From JBJHBY01 sp050485745 (GTDB lineage Bacteria; Pseudomonadota; Gammaproteobacteria; Pseudomonadales; CAMLJR01): DNA of 10,980 nucleotides. The notes beneath the pieces are model-generated. The model had not been told where the DNA came from. It was given only the letters and a program-made list of their open reading frames with translations, and made no database searches. The stretch lies in contig JBJHBY010000113.1 of assembly GCA_050485745.1 (NCBI GenBank), positions 1-10,980 of the forward strand, given 5' to 3'. Positions 1-7,908 of this stretch are shown one piece after another. Numbering within the stretch: position 1 is the first letter of the stretch; every line of letters begins with the position of its first letter. A program made the position numbers and the translations under genes.

Positions 1-153
1 CCCTTCGACACCGCGAAAGGCGGTCAGGTAATCCTGACCGAGTCGCGCCGCCAGCAGGGTGACCACCGCCACCACGGTGAGGGCGATGACCAGCGCGGCG
101 CCGCCTTCACGGGGCCGCGGCGGGGAGTTCGATAATGCGTCGCACCGGTCCAT
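1..153 (-). CDS. gspK: GspK, T2SS minor pseudopilin (N-terminal 51 codons only; continues beyond left edge)
   Basis: This is the beginning of the large minor pseudopilin that, with GspI and GspJ, caps the tip of the T2SS pseudopilus. The reading frame starts at an ATG (153-151) preceded by GAGG three bases upstream and is open to the window edge. The visible peptide has a short leader ending PREGG, then a hydrophobic helix (AALVIALTVVAVVTLLAARLG, roughly residues 19-38), then QDYLTAFRGVEG. Prepilin peptidase probably cuts after Gly18. Position +5 of the mature chain is Ile, not Glu, as is known for GspK and unlike other pseudopilins. The gene overlaps the end of gspJ by 47 bp, which suggests translational coupling. 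Most of the protein lies outside the window, so its large globular domain cannot be assessed. Confidence 0.85.
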   Translation of the reverse strand, partial: MDRCDALSNSPPRPREGGAALVIALTVVAVVTLLAARLGQDYLTAFRGVEG

Positions 154-742
154 AGGCCTCGGTATCCAGGGTCACCATCACCGCCAGGGGCAGCGTGTCG
201 TCAACCGCGAGCGGCCAGCGCTCGCGCCACTCGCCACCGAGCGCGCTGCGCGCGGCGTGAAGGCTGCCGCCATCGAGAAAGGCCAGCTGCACGGCCGATA
301 CGCCGTCCAGCAGGAGCATTTCCACCTGGCCGGCGGCATCCGGGGCGTCGAGCCGGCGCCAGTACCGCCGCCACAGCCGTCCCTGCGGGTCCAGCCGGTA
401 GTGCACCCGCTGCAGCTCCGCGCGCGCCTCGCCCCGGGGGTTGTCCCAGCCATCCCGGGTCAGCTGCAGCAGCTGGCGCGGGTCATCGCCGCCGGCCAGG
501 GCCGGCAGCAACACACCGCGGGCATCGGTCACCGGCCGCGGCACCGCCTGCATCAGATCCCGCTCCAGCCAGTCCAGGGCCTGCTGCAGGGCCTGCAGAT
601 CCTGCACCGCGCGACGCTGCCCCTCCGCCGCGCCGAGGGCGACACTAAGCGCGGTATGCGCCAGCAGGCCAACCAGGGCGGACAACGCCAGGGCCAGCAA
701 CAGCTCGATCAGGGTGAACCCCCGCGGGCGCACAGCGCTCAT
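107..742 (-). CDS. gspJ: GspJ, T2SS minor pseudopilin
   Basis: A 211-residue pseudopilin that joins GspI and GspK at the tip of the periplasmic pseudopilus. The N-terminus has the prepilin signature RPRG^FTLIELLLALALSALVGLL: cleavage after Gly8, mature Phe+1 (N-methylated in this family) and Glu+5, followed by the hydrophobic assembly helix. The rest is a soluble domain with several Trp and Arg residues and a typical GspJ segment HYRLDPQGRLWRRYW near residues 113-127. Length matches the family (about 190-220). The start ATG overlaps the gspI stop in an ATGA (739-742), and the 3' end overlaps gspK, so it is an internal operon gene. The call rests on N-terminal motif, position between gspI and gspK, and length. 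Confidence 0.93.
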   Translation of the reverse strand: MSAVRPRGFTLIELLLALALSALVGLLAHTALSVALGAAEGQRRAVQDLQALQQALDWLERDLMQAVPRPVTDARGVLLPALAGGDDPRQLLQLTRDGWDNPRGEARAELQRVHYRLDPQGRLWRRYWRRLDAPDAAGQVEMLLLDGVSAVQLAFLDGGSLHAARSALGGEWRERWPLAVDDTLPLAVMVTLDTEAYGPVRRIIELPAAAP

Positions 743-1128
743 GGCGGCGGCAACCGGTGCCAGCGATCCAGCCAGGCGTCGAGTGTGACCAGCGACGCGC
801 CACCGGGCTGCGCCGACACGCTCAGCTCAAGGCGCAGGATGCCCTCGGCGCCGCTCTCCCGCAGCTGCCCCTGGTAATACCAGTCACGGCCGCCGAGGCG
901 CTCCACCCCCCGCGGGGCCTGGGGCACCTCGCCGCGATGGCGGTTGGCGAGGCGCGCCAGGGTTACCTGGTTCAGCGCCACCCACTGCGCCATCTGTTTG
1001 TCGCGCAGGTGCGCCGCGCCATCCAGCTGCCGCGCCATCAACAGCAGCAGGGCCGACAGCGCCAGGGTCGCCAGGGCCAGCGCCACCAGCACCTCGATCA
1101 GGGTGAAACCGCGCTCACTGGCGCCCAT
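739..1128 (-). CDS. gspI: GspI, T2SS minor pseudopilin
   Basis: A 129-residue minor pseudopilin that forms the tip complex with GspJ and GspK. The N-terminus MGASERG^FTLIEVLVALAL gives prepilin peptidase cleavage after Gly7 and Glu at mature +5, followed by a hydrophobic stretch to about residue 32. The C-terminal part, with WYYQGQL and a closing LDAWLDRW, fits the GspI fold. The ATG at 1128 is preferred over an upstream in-frame start at 1167 because it has a GGAG seven bases upstream and gives a normal short leader. The gene overlaps gspH by 14 bp and meets gspJ by an ATGA overlap. Length is typical (about 120-130). Confidence 0.93.
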   Translation of the reverse strand: MGASERGFTLIEVLVALALATLALSALLLLMARQLDGAAHLRDKQMAQWVALNQVTLARLANRHRGEVPQAPRGVERLGGRDWYYQGQLRESGAEGILRLELSVSAQPGGASLVTLDAWLDRWHRLPPP

Positions 1129-1627
1129 CCCGTCGCTCCCGCTGCACCCGCCCCAGGGCGTCCACACGCAGGTGGATCACTGCATCCGCCCCGTGCAAGT
1201 GCACTTCGAAGGGGGTCACCTCGCCATCCCCCATCAGCCAGACCAGAGGCTCCGCCGGAGGATCACCCAGCAGCACCGGTTCGCCCTCGACGGTGAAGCG
1301 CGCCGCCAGCTCCGGCGGCCACAGGTGCCGCCCATCGCCGCCATCCGGCGATGCCGGAGCCCAGCCGTTGCTGTCCCGTCGCAGCCACTGATAACCCCCC
1401 CGCCCGTCGTCGGCGAACAGGCCCAGGCCCCAGGGCCAGCCCGTCAGGATCGCGGTATCGCGCACCCTCTGCAGCTCAGCCACAAAGCGGTCGGTTTCCT
1501 GCTCCAGGGCGCGATCCCGCGTACCCCCGCCGAGCACCAGGGCCACCAAACCCATGGCCAGCGCCATCACCACCAGAACCAGCAACAGCTCCAGCAGGCT
1601 GAAACCCCGGTTGCGTTTCGTCTTCAT
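1115..1627 (-). CDS. gspH: GspH, T2SS minor pseudopilin
   Basis: A 170-residue minor pseudopilin thought to sit between the GspG shaft and the GspI-J-K tip. The N-terminus MKTKRNRG^FSLLELLLVLVVMALAMGLV contains the prepilin peptidase site after Gly8, Glu at mature +5 and a hydrophobic helix through about residue 30. The soluble part contains GWPWGLGLF and DGRGGYQWL (about residues 63-82) and a C-terminal region ending in a basic tail. Length fits the family. The ATG overlaps the gspG stop as ATGA (1624-1627). GspH is the least conserved pseudopilin, so the name rests on position between gspG and gspI together with the motif. Confidence 0.9.
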   Translation of the reverse strand: MKTKRNRGFSLLELLLVLVVMALAMGLVALVLGGGTRDRALEQETDRFVAELQRVRDTAILTGWPWGLGLFADDGRGGYQWLRRDSNGWAPASPDGGDGRHLWPPELAARFTVEGEPVLLGDPPAEPLVWLMGDGEVTPFEVHLHGADAVIHLRVDALGRVQRERRDGRQ

Positions 1628-2208
1628 TCATTGCGTCCACCCAGCTGCCAGTTGCCGATGTCGGCATTGATGCCGTCACCGCCCCTGACACCATCGGCGC
1701 CCAGGGTGTAGATGTCAAAGTCGCCGCTGCCGATCTCTGCGGGGTACAGATACAGATAGGGCCGGCCCCATGGGTCCCGTGGCAGCTCGGGCAGGTAACC
1801 GCCGCGCTTCCAGCCGGTCGGCACCGGCTCCAGCTGCGGGCGCTCGACCAGCGCGACCAGGCCCTGCTCGGTGCTGGGGAAACTGTGGTTGTCGAGGCGG
1901 TAAAGCCGCAGCGCGGTTTCGATGGCACGCAGGTCCGCGTGCACCTTCTGCACCCGGGCATCGTCGGCGCGCTGCAGCACATTGGGCGCGACGATGCCGA
2001 TCAGCAAACCGATGATGACCAGTACCACCAGGATCTCCACCAGACTGAAGCCGGCGCCGGCACGCGGGGACGCGATGCGTCCGGCCCGGGCCGGCGGGAG
2101 CCGCGCCGGGCCGCCGGAGGGCATGCCCCGGGTCAATCCACGGGACAATCCACGGGGTAGTCCATCGTCCAGGCCGTGCAGCGTGCCAAGCGTCATGCGG
2201 TCAGTCAT
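1624..2208 (-). CDS. gspG: GspG, T2SS major pseudopilin with an unusually long leader
   Basis: The main subunit of the periplasmic pseudopilus that drives substrates through the secretin. The mature part is canonical: cleavage after Gly in AGAG^FSLVEILVVLVIIGLLIGIVAP, Glu at +5, a family-typical DPWGRPYLYLYP segment, and the C-terminal Ca2+-binding loop region YTLGADGVRGGDGINADIGNW. The mature length, about 141 residues, is normal. The leader is not: from the ATG at 2208 it is 53 residues, compared with roughly 6-25 usually, and it includes a degenerate repeat DGLP-RGLS-RGLT-RGMP. The start at 2208 is chosen because GAGGTG, overlapping the gspF stop, lies about five bases upstream. A GTG at 2214 and ATGs at 2199 and 2124 are alternatives; 2124 would give a 25-residue leader but lacks a clear ribosome binding site. 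The ATGA overlap with gspH indicates coupling. Confidence 0.93.
   Translation of the reverse strand: MTDRMTLGTLHGLDDGLPRGLSRGLTRGMPSGGPARLPPARAGRIASPRAGAGFSLVEILVVLVIIGLLIGIVAPNVLQRADDARVQKVHADLRAIETALRLYRLDNHSFPSTEQGLVALVERPQLEPVPTGWKRGGYLPELPRDPWGRPYLYLYPAEIGSGDFDIYTLGADGVRGGDGINADIGNWQLGGRNE
2130..2165. repeat. 12-bp tandem repeat, three units, within the gspG leader
   Basis: Three consecutive 12-bp units are visible on the plus strand: GGGTCAATCCAC (2130-2141), GGGACAATCCAC (2142-2153) and the more diverged GGGGTAGTCCAT (2154-2165). Because 12 is a multiple of three, unit number can change without breaking the gspG frame. The units encode the four-residue repeat RGL(S/T/P) of the GspG leader. 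Units 1 and 2 differ at one base; unit 3 has four differences from unit 2. Confidence 0.85.
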
Positions 2209-2215
2209 GCGCACC

Positions 2216-3457
2216 TCAGATCACCAGATTGTTCATTTCGATGATGGGCAGCAGGATCGCGATCACGATCGTCCCCACCACCACCGCCATCAGCACCACC
2301 ATCAACGGCTCGAGCAGGCTCATCAAACCGCTGAGCGTCATCTGCAACTCGCGCTCCTGATGCAGGGCCGTGCGCTCGAGCAGGGACTGCAGCTCGCCAC
2401 TGGCCTCGCCGCTGGCCACCATCTGGCACATCAGCGGGGGAAACACCCCGGAGGCCTCCAGCGCCGCGGCCAGGCTGCCGCCCTCCTCCACCACCAGCGC
2501 CGCATCCGATGCCGCGGCCTGCAGCACGACGTTGGCGAGCACGCCGCAGGCGATGCGCAGGCCCTCGAGCAGCGGCACCCCCGCGGCCACCAGCATGCTC
2601 AGGGTGGCGGCGAAACGCGCGCTGTCCAGCCCGGTGACCAGGCCGCCGACCAGGGGCAGGCGCAACAACAGCCCATGCCAGCGCCGCCGCGGGGCGGGCC
2701 GGCGCAGCCAGCGACGCAACCACCAGAGCGCCAGCAACACACCCGGCAGCAGCCAGCCGCCCCACTGCCCGAGCCAGCCGCTCAGGGCAATCAGGGCGCG
2801 GGTCAGCCACGGCAGGGCGACCTCGCTGTGCTGGAACACGCCGACCAGTTGCGGCACCACGAAGACCATCAGCAGGCCGATGACGACGACGGCCACCACC
2901 ACCAGCACCAGCGGGTAAAGCATCGCCGCGGTCATCTTCTGTTGCAGGTGGCCGCGCTCCTCGATGTAGCTGGCCAGGCGCTCCAGCACCGGCCCGAGAC
3001 GGCCACTGTGCTCGCCGGCCCGCACCATGGCCCGGTACATCGGCGAGAAGCTGCGCGGCATCTGCCCCAGGGCGGCGGCCAGCCCGTGGCCCTCGCTGAC
3101 GCGGGCGCGCAACTGCAGGATCACACCCTGGGCACGCGCCGAGCGCGCCTGCCGGGCGCAGGCAGCCAGGGCCTCCGCCAGCGGCATGCCGGATTGCACC
3201 AGGGTGGCCAGCTGCCGGGTGAGCAGGGTCAGCTCGGCACTGCGCAGCCGCGCGCCGTCCGGCGCGCCCTGCCCGCGTGCGGCATGGCGCAACCTGCCCA
3301 GCAACGGCCAGCGCTCCCCGGCGCCGGCACTGACCTGGATCGGCCGCAGGGCGCGGGCACGCAGCTGGGCACGCACCTGGCGCTCGGAATCCCCCTCGAG
3401 GATGCCCCGCACCAGGCGGCCGCGAGCATCCAGGGCGCGATAGCTGAAGGCCGCCAT
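2216..3457 (-). CDS. gspF: GspF, T2SS inner-membrane platform protein
   Basis: A 413-residue polytopic protein forming the inner-membrane platform. It works with the GspE ATPase to add GspG subunits to the pseudopilus. The N-terminus MAAFSYRALDARGRLVRGILEGDS is typical of GspF. Two T2SSF-type repeats follow, about residues 73-195 and 279-400, each with the (A)G(E)-(H/A)SG-L motif: AGEHSGRL at 147-154 and SGEASGEL at 349-356. Membrane segments lie near 181-204, 232-249 and 382-404. The start is the ATG sharing a base with the gspE stop (TGATG at 3455-3459), which implies reinitiation. A longer frame opening at 3628 lies inside gspE and is not the gene start. Length is typical (about 400-410). 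Confidence 0.96.
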   Translation of the reverse strand: MAAFSYRALDARGRLVRGILEGDSERQVRAQLRARALRPIQVSAGAGERWPLLGRLRHAARGQGAPDGARLRSAELTLLTRQLATLVQSGMPLAEALAACARQARSARAQGVILQLRARVSEGHGLAAALGQMPRSFSPMYRAMVRAGEHSGRLGPVLERLASYIEERGHLQQKMTAAMLYPLVLVVVAVVVIGLLMVFVVPQLVGVFQHSEVALPWLTRALIALSGWLGQWGGWLLPGVLLALWWLRRWLRRPAPRRRWHGLLLRLPLVGGLVTGLDSARFAATLSMLVAAGVPLLEGLRIACGVLANVVLQAAASDAALVVEEGGSLAAALEASGVFPPLMCQMVASGEASGELQSLLERTALHQERELQMTLSGLMSLLEPLMVVLMAVVVGTIVIAILLPIIEMNNLVI

Positions 3458-4941
3458 CAGTTCACCGTCACCCGCAGCACCTCGGCCAGGGAGGTCTCGC
3501 CGGTGAGCACGCGGCGCATGCCATCCTCGCGAATGCCCGGCCCCAGGCGCCGCGCCTGCTGCTGCAGTGCCTGCTCCCCGGCGCCATCGTGGATCAAGCG
3601 GCGCATGGCGTCGTTCACCGGCACCCATTCATAGATGGCGGTGCGACCGCGGTAACCGGTCTGGTTGCAGCGCTCGCAGCCCCGCGGGTGGTGCAGCGCC
3701 ACATCGGCGGCGGCGTCCAGGCCGAGCTGCCGCCGCTCCGCCGGGGTGGCCGGCGCCTGCACGCGGCAGTGCGGGCACAGCAGGCGCACCAGGCGCTGCG
3801 CCATCACGGCGCTGAGGCCGGACGACAGCAGGAACGGCTCGATGCCCATGTCCACCAGGCGGGTGATCGCCCCGACCGCGGTATTGGTGTGGAGCGTGGA
3901 CAGCACCAGGTGGCCGGTGAGGCTGGCTTGCACCGCGATCTCGGCGGTTTCGCGGTCGCGGATTTCACCCACCATGACCACGTCCGGATCCTGGCGCAGG
4001 ATGGCGCGCAGGCCGCGGGCGAAGCTCATGCCGACCCGGGTGTTCACCGGCATCTGGCCGATGCCGGGCAGCAGGTATTCCACCGGATCCTCGATGGTGA
4101 GGATGTTGCGGCTGGCGTCGTTGATCTCGCCCAGGCCGGCGTAGAGAGTCGTGGTCTTGCCGGAGCCGGTGGGGCCGGTGACGAGGACGATGCCATGGGG
4201 GGCGTGCAGCGTGGCACAAAAGCCGTCGAACACCGGGCCCGGCATGCGCAGCTGCGCCAGCTGCAACTGCGCCGCCTGTTTGTCGAGCAGGCGCAGCACC
4301 ACGCGCTCGCCGTGGGCGGCGGGAATGGTGGAGACGCGAATATCCACCGCGCGGCCCGCCAGGCGCACGGAGATGCGGCCATCCTGCGGCACCCGGCGCT
4401 CGGCGATGTCCAGGCGCGCCATCACCTTGAGCCGCGATACCAGCAGGGGGGCGAGCATGCGCCGCGGGCTGAGCACCTCGCTCATCACGCCGTCGATGCG
4501 AAAGCGTACGCTGAGCCGCTCCTCGAAGGTTTCGATATGGATGTCCGAGGCCTGTTCGCGCACCGCCTGGGACAGAATCGCGTTGATCAGGCGAATGACG
4601 GGGGCGTCGTCGTCGGCATCCATCAGGTCGCCGTGCTCGGGAATGTCCTCGACCAGGCGCGACAGGTCGACGTCGCTGTCCAGGTCCTCCGCCACCTGCC
4701 GGGCCTCGCCGCGTTCGCGCTGGTAGCCGCGGGAGAGCAGCTGGCGGAATTCCTCATCGCTGACCCGCTGTGGCTGCAGCGCGGTGCCCAGCCAGCGCCG
4801 CACCTCCAGCAGCGCCTGCAGGGTGGCGGCCTCGCTGCAATAGAGCCGCGGCGGCTGCCGGGTCGCATCCAGCAGCACTCCCTGTGCCCGGGCAAAGGCA
4901 AAGGGCAGCCGGGTGGGCGTGGCCGGGGCGTCAGTGGCCAT
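3457..4941 (-). CDS. gspE: GspE, T2SS assembly ATPase
   Basis: A 494-residue cytoplasmic hexameric ATPase that powers pseudopilus assembly and docks on GspL and GspF. The sequence has the full secretion-ATPase set: Walker A GPTGSGKT (256-263), Asp box ILTIEDPVEY (280-289), Walker B region with DPDVVMVGEIRD (318-329), and His box TGHLVLSTLHTN (342-353). It also has the tetracysteine zinc module of GspE, CPHC (389-392) and CERC (422-425). The N-terminal domain (about 1-110) is more variable, as usual. The ATG at 4941 is chosen because it overlaps gspD by 11 bp, has GGGG about nine bases upstream and yields the normal length. The frame stays open to 5130, but that extension lies inside gspD and has low-complexity, unlikely sequence. 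Confidence 0.97.
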   Translation of the reverse strand: MATDAPATPTRLPFAFARAQGVLLDATRQPPRLYCSEAATLQALLEVRRWLGTALQPQRVSDEEFRQLLSRGYQRERGEARQVAEDLDSDVDLSRLVEDIPEHGDLMDADDDAPVIRLINAILSQAVREQASDIHIETFEERLSVRFRIDGVMSEVLSPRRMLAPLLVSRLKVMARLDIAERRVPQDGRISVRLAGRAVDIRVSTIPAAHGERVVLRLLDKQAAQLQLAQLRMPGPVFDGFCATLHAPHGIVLVTGPTGSGKTTTLYAGLGEINDASRNILTIEDPVEYLLPGIGQMPVNTRVGMSFARGLRAILRQDPDVVMVGEIRDRETAEIAVQASLTGHLVLSTLHTNTAVGAITRLVDMGIEPFLLSSGLSAVMAQRLVRLLCPHCRVQAPATPAERRQLGLDAAADVALHHPRGCERCNQTGYRGRTAIYEWVPVNDAMRRLIHDGAGEQALQQQARRLGPGIREDGMRRVLTGETSLAEVLRVTVN

Positions 4942-6964
4942 GCAGCGGCACCCCGGCGTTGTCCGCGGTGACCTCCTGGCGGAGGCGCTCGAGATAGCGC
5001 AGCTGCTCCTGCCACTCCGGCAGCAGCGGCCATTCTTCCGCGCCCACAAAGTGCCCGCCACGGCTGCGCCGCTGCAGTTGCTGCTCGCGGATGTATTCGT
5101 ATTTGTCGCCGGTGGCGCCGGCCAGAACACGTTCGTCGCGGATGATGGTGGCGCGCAGGAACACCATCAGCTGCGTCTTGCTCTTGGAGGTGGCGTTGGA
5201 GCGGAACAGGCGCCCGACACCGGGGATATCACCCAGCACCGGCACCTTCTGCACGCTCTCCTGGATGTCGTCCTGGATCAGGCCACCGAGGACGATGGTC
5301 TGGCCGTTGTCCGCCAGCACCTTGGTCTCGATACGGCGCTCGTTGGTGATCACGTCGGAGGCGTTGATTTCCGAGGCCACGCCGGTGAGGCTGGACACCT
5401 CCTGCACGATATCCAGCACCAGGGAATCCCCTTCGTTGATGTGCGGCGTGACCTTGAGGCTGATGCCGACGTTCTCGCGCTGGATGGTCTGGAACGGGTT
5501 CTGCGGTGTGCTGGAGCCACCGCCGGTGGTGGTGTAGGAGCCGGTCAGGAAAGGCACATTCTGGCCGACCACGATCAGCGCCTCTTCGTTGTCCAGCGTC
5601 AGCAGCGAGGGGGTGGACAGGATGTTCGCGTCGGTATCCCGCTGCAGGGCGTTGAGCACCACCTGAAAGCTGAAGTTGCGATCCAGGCGGCTCATGCCCA
5701 GCACCTGGCCCTCGGTGCCGCCCAGCACGCCGAGCAGGTTGCTGCGGTTGCCATCCAGCACCGCGCCGCCGATGGCGCCACCGAGATTGCCCTCGCCACC
5801 GCGGGAGGAGGAGCCGAAAGCGCCGTTGTTGTCGAGGAACAGCCACTGGACACCGAGGTCGCGCCCGGCGCGGTAGTTCATCTCCACGATGATCGCCTCG
5901 ACCAGCACCTGGGCGCGGCGAATATCGAGACGCTCCACCACCACCAGCATGGATTCGATCAGCGCTTCGTCCCCGGTGAGGATCAGGGAGTTGGTGCCTT
6001 CATCCGCCTCGATGCCGGCGCGGCGCGCGACACGGCCGAACGCCGCCTCCTCGCCGGGCTCGAACTGGTTGACCACGCGCCCGAGCACCTCCGCCAGAGC
6101 CTTGGCCTTGGCGTAGCGCAGATACACCACGCGCACATTGCTGTCGCGGGAGCGCGGCACGTCGAGGCGCCGCACCAGCGAGCGGATGCGCTCGCGCTGC
6201 ATTTCGTCGCCGCTGACCAGCAGGCTGTTGGAACGTTTGTCCGCCAGGATGCCCGGCGGCCGACGCTCGCCCTGGGGCTGCCCCTCCTGGCGGTGCAGCT
6301 GCTTCAGCATCTCGGCGAGGTCTTCGGCGATGGCGTAGTTGAGGCGCAGCATCTCCGTCTCCTCGACGGCGGCGACGTCGATCTGGCGGATGATCTCCTT
6401 GATACGCGCGATGTTGTCGCCGGAATCCGCGATGATCACGGCGTTGCTGGGCGGGTACGCCACCAGGTGCGCCTCCGGCGGCGCCAGCGGACGCAGCACG
6501 GGAATCAATGTCGCCGCGGCGACATTGCGCAGGGGGATTACGCGGGTGGTGACCGCCGCGCCCGCCGGCTCGGTGCCGGTGCCTGTACCCGCACCGGCAC
6601 CGGTGCGGGCGTCCTTGAGCGGCACGATGCGCACCAGCTCACCGGTGCCGACGGCGGTAAAACCATTCACCTCCAGCACCGACAGGAACAACTGATACAG
6701 CTGCTGCGCATTCACCGGCTGCGAGGAGATCACCTGCACGCGCCCACGCAGCTGCGGGTCGATCACCAGGGTGCGACCGGTGGCCTCGGCGACGAAGTGC
6801 ACCAGGTCCTGGATATCGGCGTCACGAAAGTTCAGGGTCCACTGCGCCGGCGGTTCGGCCCAGGCCGGCGCCGTCGACAGCGGCGACAGAAATGACAGAC
6901 ACATGCCGAGCAACAGCCACAGGCAGGAGCGCCGCAGGCGAACACCGGTGAACAACGCCTTCAT
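4931..6964 (-). CDS. gspD: GspD, T2SS outer-membrane secretin
   Basis: A 677-residue secretin whose multimer forms the outer-membrane channel through which folded exoproteins leave. A Sec signal peptide (about 1-36, ending APAWA^EPPA) is followed by the N0 domain (about 41-115), a Gly/Thr/Ala linker (about 119-138), and N1 (about 139-197), N2 (about 203-269) and N3 (about 276-347) periplasmic domains. The secretin domain (about 350-610) contains the hallmark VPVLGDIPGVGRLF (574-587), with gate-region strands between. A charged tail (611-677) could include the pilotin-binding S-domain, but this is inferred from position only. The ATG overlaps the gspC stop in an ATGA (6961-6964). The N0-N1 linker is encoded by a perfect inverted repeat. 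Confidence 0.97.
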   Translation of the reverse strand: MKALFTGVRLRRSCLWLLLGMCLSFLSPLSTAPAWAEPPAQWTLNFRDADIQDLVHFVAEATGRTLVIDPQLRGRVQVISSQPVNAQQLYQLFLSVLEVNGFTAVGTGELVRIVPLKDARTGAGAGTGTGTEPAGAAVTTRVIPLRNVAAATLIPVLRPLAPPEAHLVAYPPSNAVIIADSGDNIARIKEIIRQIDVAAVEETEMLRLNYAIAEDLAEMLKQLHRQEGQPQGERRPPGILADKRSNSLLVSGDEMQRERIRSLVRRLDVPRSRDSNVRVVYLRYAKAKALAEVLGRVVNQFEPGEEAAFGRVARRAGIEADEGTNSLILTGDEALIESMLVVVERLDIRRAQVLVEAIIVEMNYRAGRDLGVQWLFLDNNGAFGSSSRGGEGNLGGAIGGAVLDGNRSNLLGVLGGTEGQVLGMSRLDRNFSFQVVLNALQRDTDANILSTPSLLTLDNEEALIVVGQNVPFLTGSYTTTGGGSSTPQNPFQTIQRENVGISLKVTPHINEGDSLVLDIVQEVSSLTGVASEINASDVITNERRIETKVLADNGQTIVLGGLIQDDIQESVQKVPVLGDIPGVGRLFRSNATSKSKTQLMVFLRATIIRDERVLAGATGDKYEYIREQQLQRRSRGGHFVGAEEWPLLPEWQEQLRYLERLRQEVTADNAGVPLHGH
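6571..6602. repeat. Perfect 12-bp inverted repeat inside gspD (N0-N1 linker)
   Basis: The arms CGGTGCCGGTGC (6571-6582) and GCACCGGCACCG (6591-6602) are exact reverse complements with an 8-nt loop between them. A second, self-complementary 10-mer GCACCGGTGC (6597-6606) overlaps the right arm. The region encodes the glycine/threonine-rich linker at about residues 121-132 of GspD. A GC-only-stem hairpin of this size in mRNA or a cruciform in DNA is possible, but no function is shown. Confidence 0.85.
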
Positions 6965-7908
6965 GCCTCACCTGCTCCCACTGCGTTTGCTGTTGAATCC
7001 AGCCGGATTCTGACTTCGTCGCCCTGACGCAGCACGGTGACCTCCGCGGCGCGCCCGGAGCGCAGGTGGCGCCAGGCGAGCACCGCGGTGTCCGGATCCT
7101 CAATCACCCGATCATCAACCCGGGTGATGACATCACCGGGGTAGATGCCATGGCGCAACAAGCCGGCGCTGTGCTCCCCGGCCGGAAGGTGCAGGCCGGC
7201 ACCGGATTCATACCCGGCCGCGACCACGTCGATGGCGTCGTCGCCCGGTGCCTCCGCACCCGCGCTGCCACTGGCACGTGCACTCGCAACAGTCGCTTCC
7301 GCACCCGCGGTGGCGCCGCCACCGGCAACCCCTGTGGCATCGAACAGGCGCAAGCGCTCGCGCCGGGCATCCTGCTCCAGCACCACGTGATCCCGCTCGA
7401 TCAGGGACAGCACCACACCGGGGGGCCCGTCCAGCGCCTCGCCAACGCGATAGAGCCGGGCCACGCCGTTGGCGCTGATCAGGGCGCGGGACTGTTCCAC
7501 CTCCACACCGCGCACCACACCCTGCAGGCGCAGGGCGAGGCGGGTTTCCGCGATGTTGGCCTCCGGCGCCACGGGTTGCGCCTCACGGTAGAGATCACCG
7601 AACAGCGGCATGCGCAGCAGCGCCTCAAGCGCGGTATCGCTGACCGGGGCCTGGGTCTGGGCCTGGGCCTGAAAGTGCGCGGGATTGGACGATGACGGAT
7701 CAGACGGCACGGCCGTGGCAGCGGGCCACTGCATGCCCGGCAGTGACGCCAGCGCCAGCAGGGCCTGCAGGGCACAGAGCGCGGCGACCATCAGCAGCAG
7801 ACACCTGAGCCATACGGCATCGGCGGTGAACGGGAGCTTGCGAAACCACGTGCGCGCCCAACCCCCGGGCAGGGGGCCGATGACACCCGGCCAGACACGC
7901 GATGACAC
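6961..7908 (-). CDS. gspC: GspC, T2SS inner-membrane clamp protein with PDZ domain
   Basis: A bitopic inner-membrane protein that links the inner-membrane platform to the secretin by contacting the N0 domain of GspD. From the chosen start it has 315 residues. A short Arg-containing cytoplasmic N-terminus comes first, then a transmembrane helix at about 32-55 and a Pro/Ser/Gln-rich linker. The homology region (about 100-190) starts PLFGDLYRE and includes LRLQGVVRGVE and RALISANGVARLYRVGEAL. After an Ala/Gly linker, a C-terminal PDZ domain (about 234-304) contains GLLRHGIYPGDVITRVDD. The GTG at 7908 has GGAG six bases upstream. A TTG at 7926 would add six residues but has no good ribosome binding site. 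It is the first gene of the T2SS run. Confidence 0.93.
   Translation of the reverse strand: MSSRVWPGVIGPLPGGWARTWFRKLPFTADAVWLRCLLLMVAALCALQALLALASLPGMQWPAATAVPSDPSSSNPAHFQAQAQTQAPVSDTALEALLRMPLFGDLYREAQPVAPEANIAETRLALRLQGVVRGVEVEQSRALISANGVARLYRVGEALDGPPGVVLSLIERDHVVLEQDARRERLRLFDATGVAGGGATAGAEATVASARASGSAGAEAPGDDAIDVVAAGYESGAGLHLPAGEHSAGLLRHGIYPGDVITRVDDRVIEDPDTAVLAWRHLRSGRAAEVTVLRQGDEVRIRLDSTANAVGAGEA

Noticed and set aside
1922..3634. 570-codon open frame on the plus strand opposite gspF and gspG
   Set aside because: It is antisense to clear T2SS genes, and its translation is rich in Gln, His, Arg and Ala as expected from reading GC-rich codons backwards. No domain is recognisable.
3589..4971. 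460-codon open frame on the plus strand opposite gspE
   Set aside because: Same artefact: a low-complexity antisense translation across a gene with all GspE motifs.
4942..5130. N-terminal extension of gspE to 5130
   Set aside because: The extra 63 residues lie inside gspD and do not resemble GspE. The ATG at 4941 gives the usual length and an operon-type overlap.
4913..6895. 660-codon open frame on the plus strand opposite gspD
   Set aside because: It mirrors the gspD coding sequence in a GC-rich genome. The translation is His/Gln/Asp/Gly-rich without motifs, and gspD is unmistakable on the other strand.
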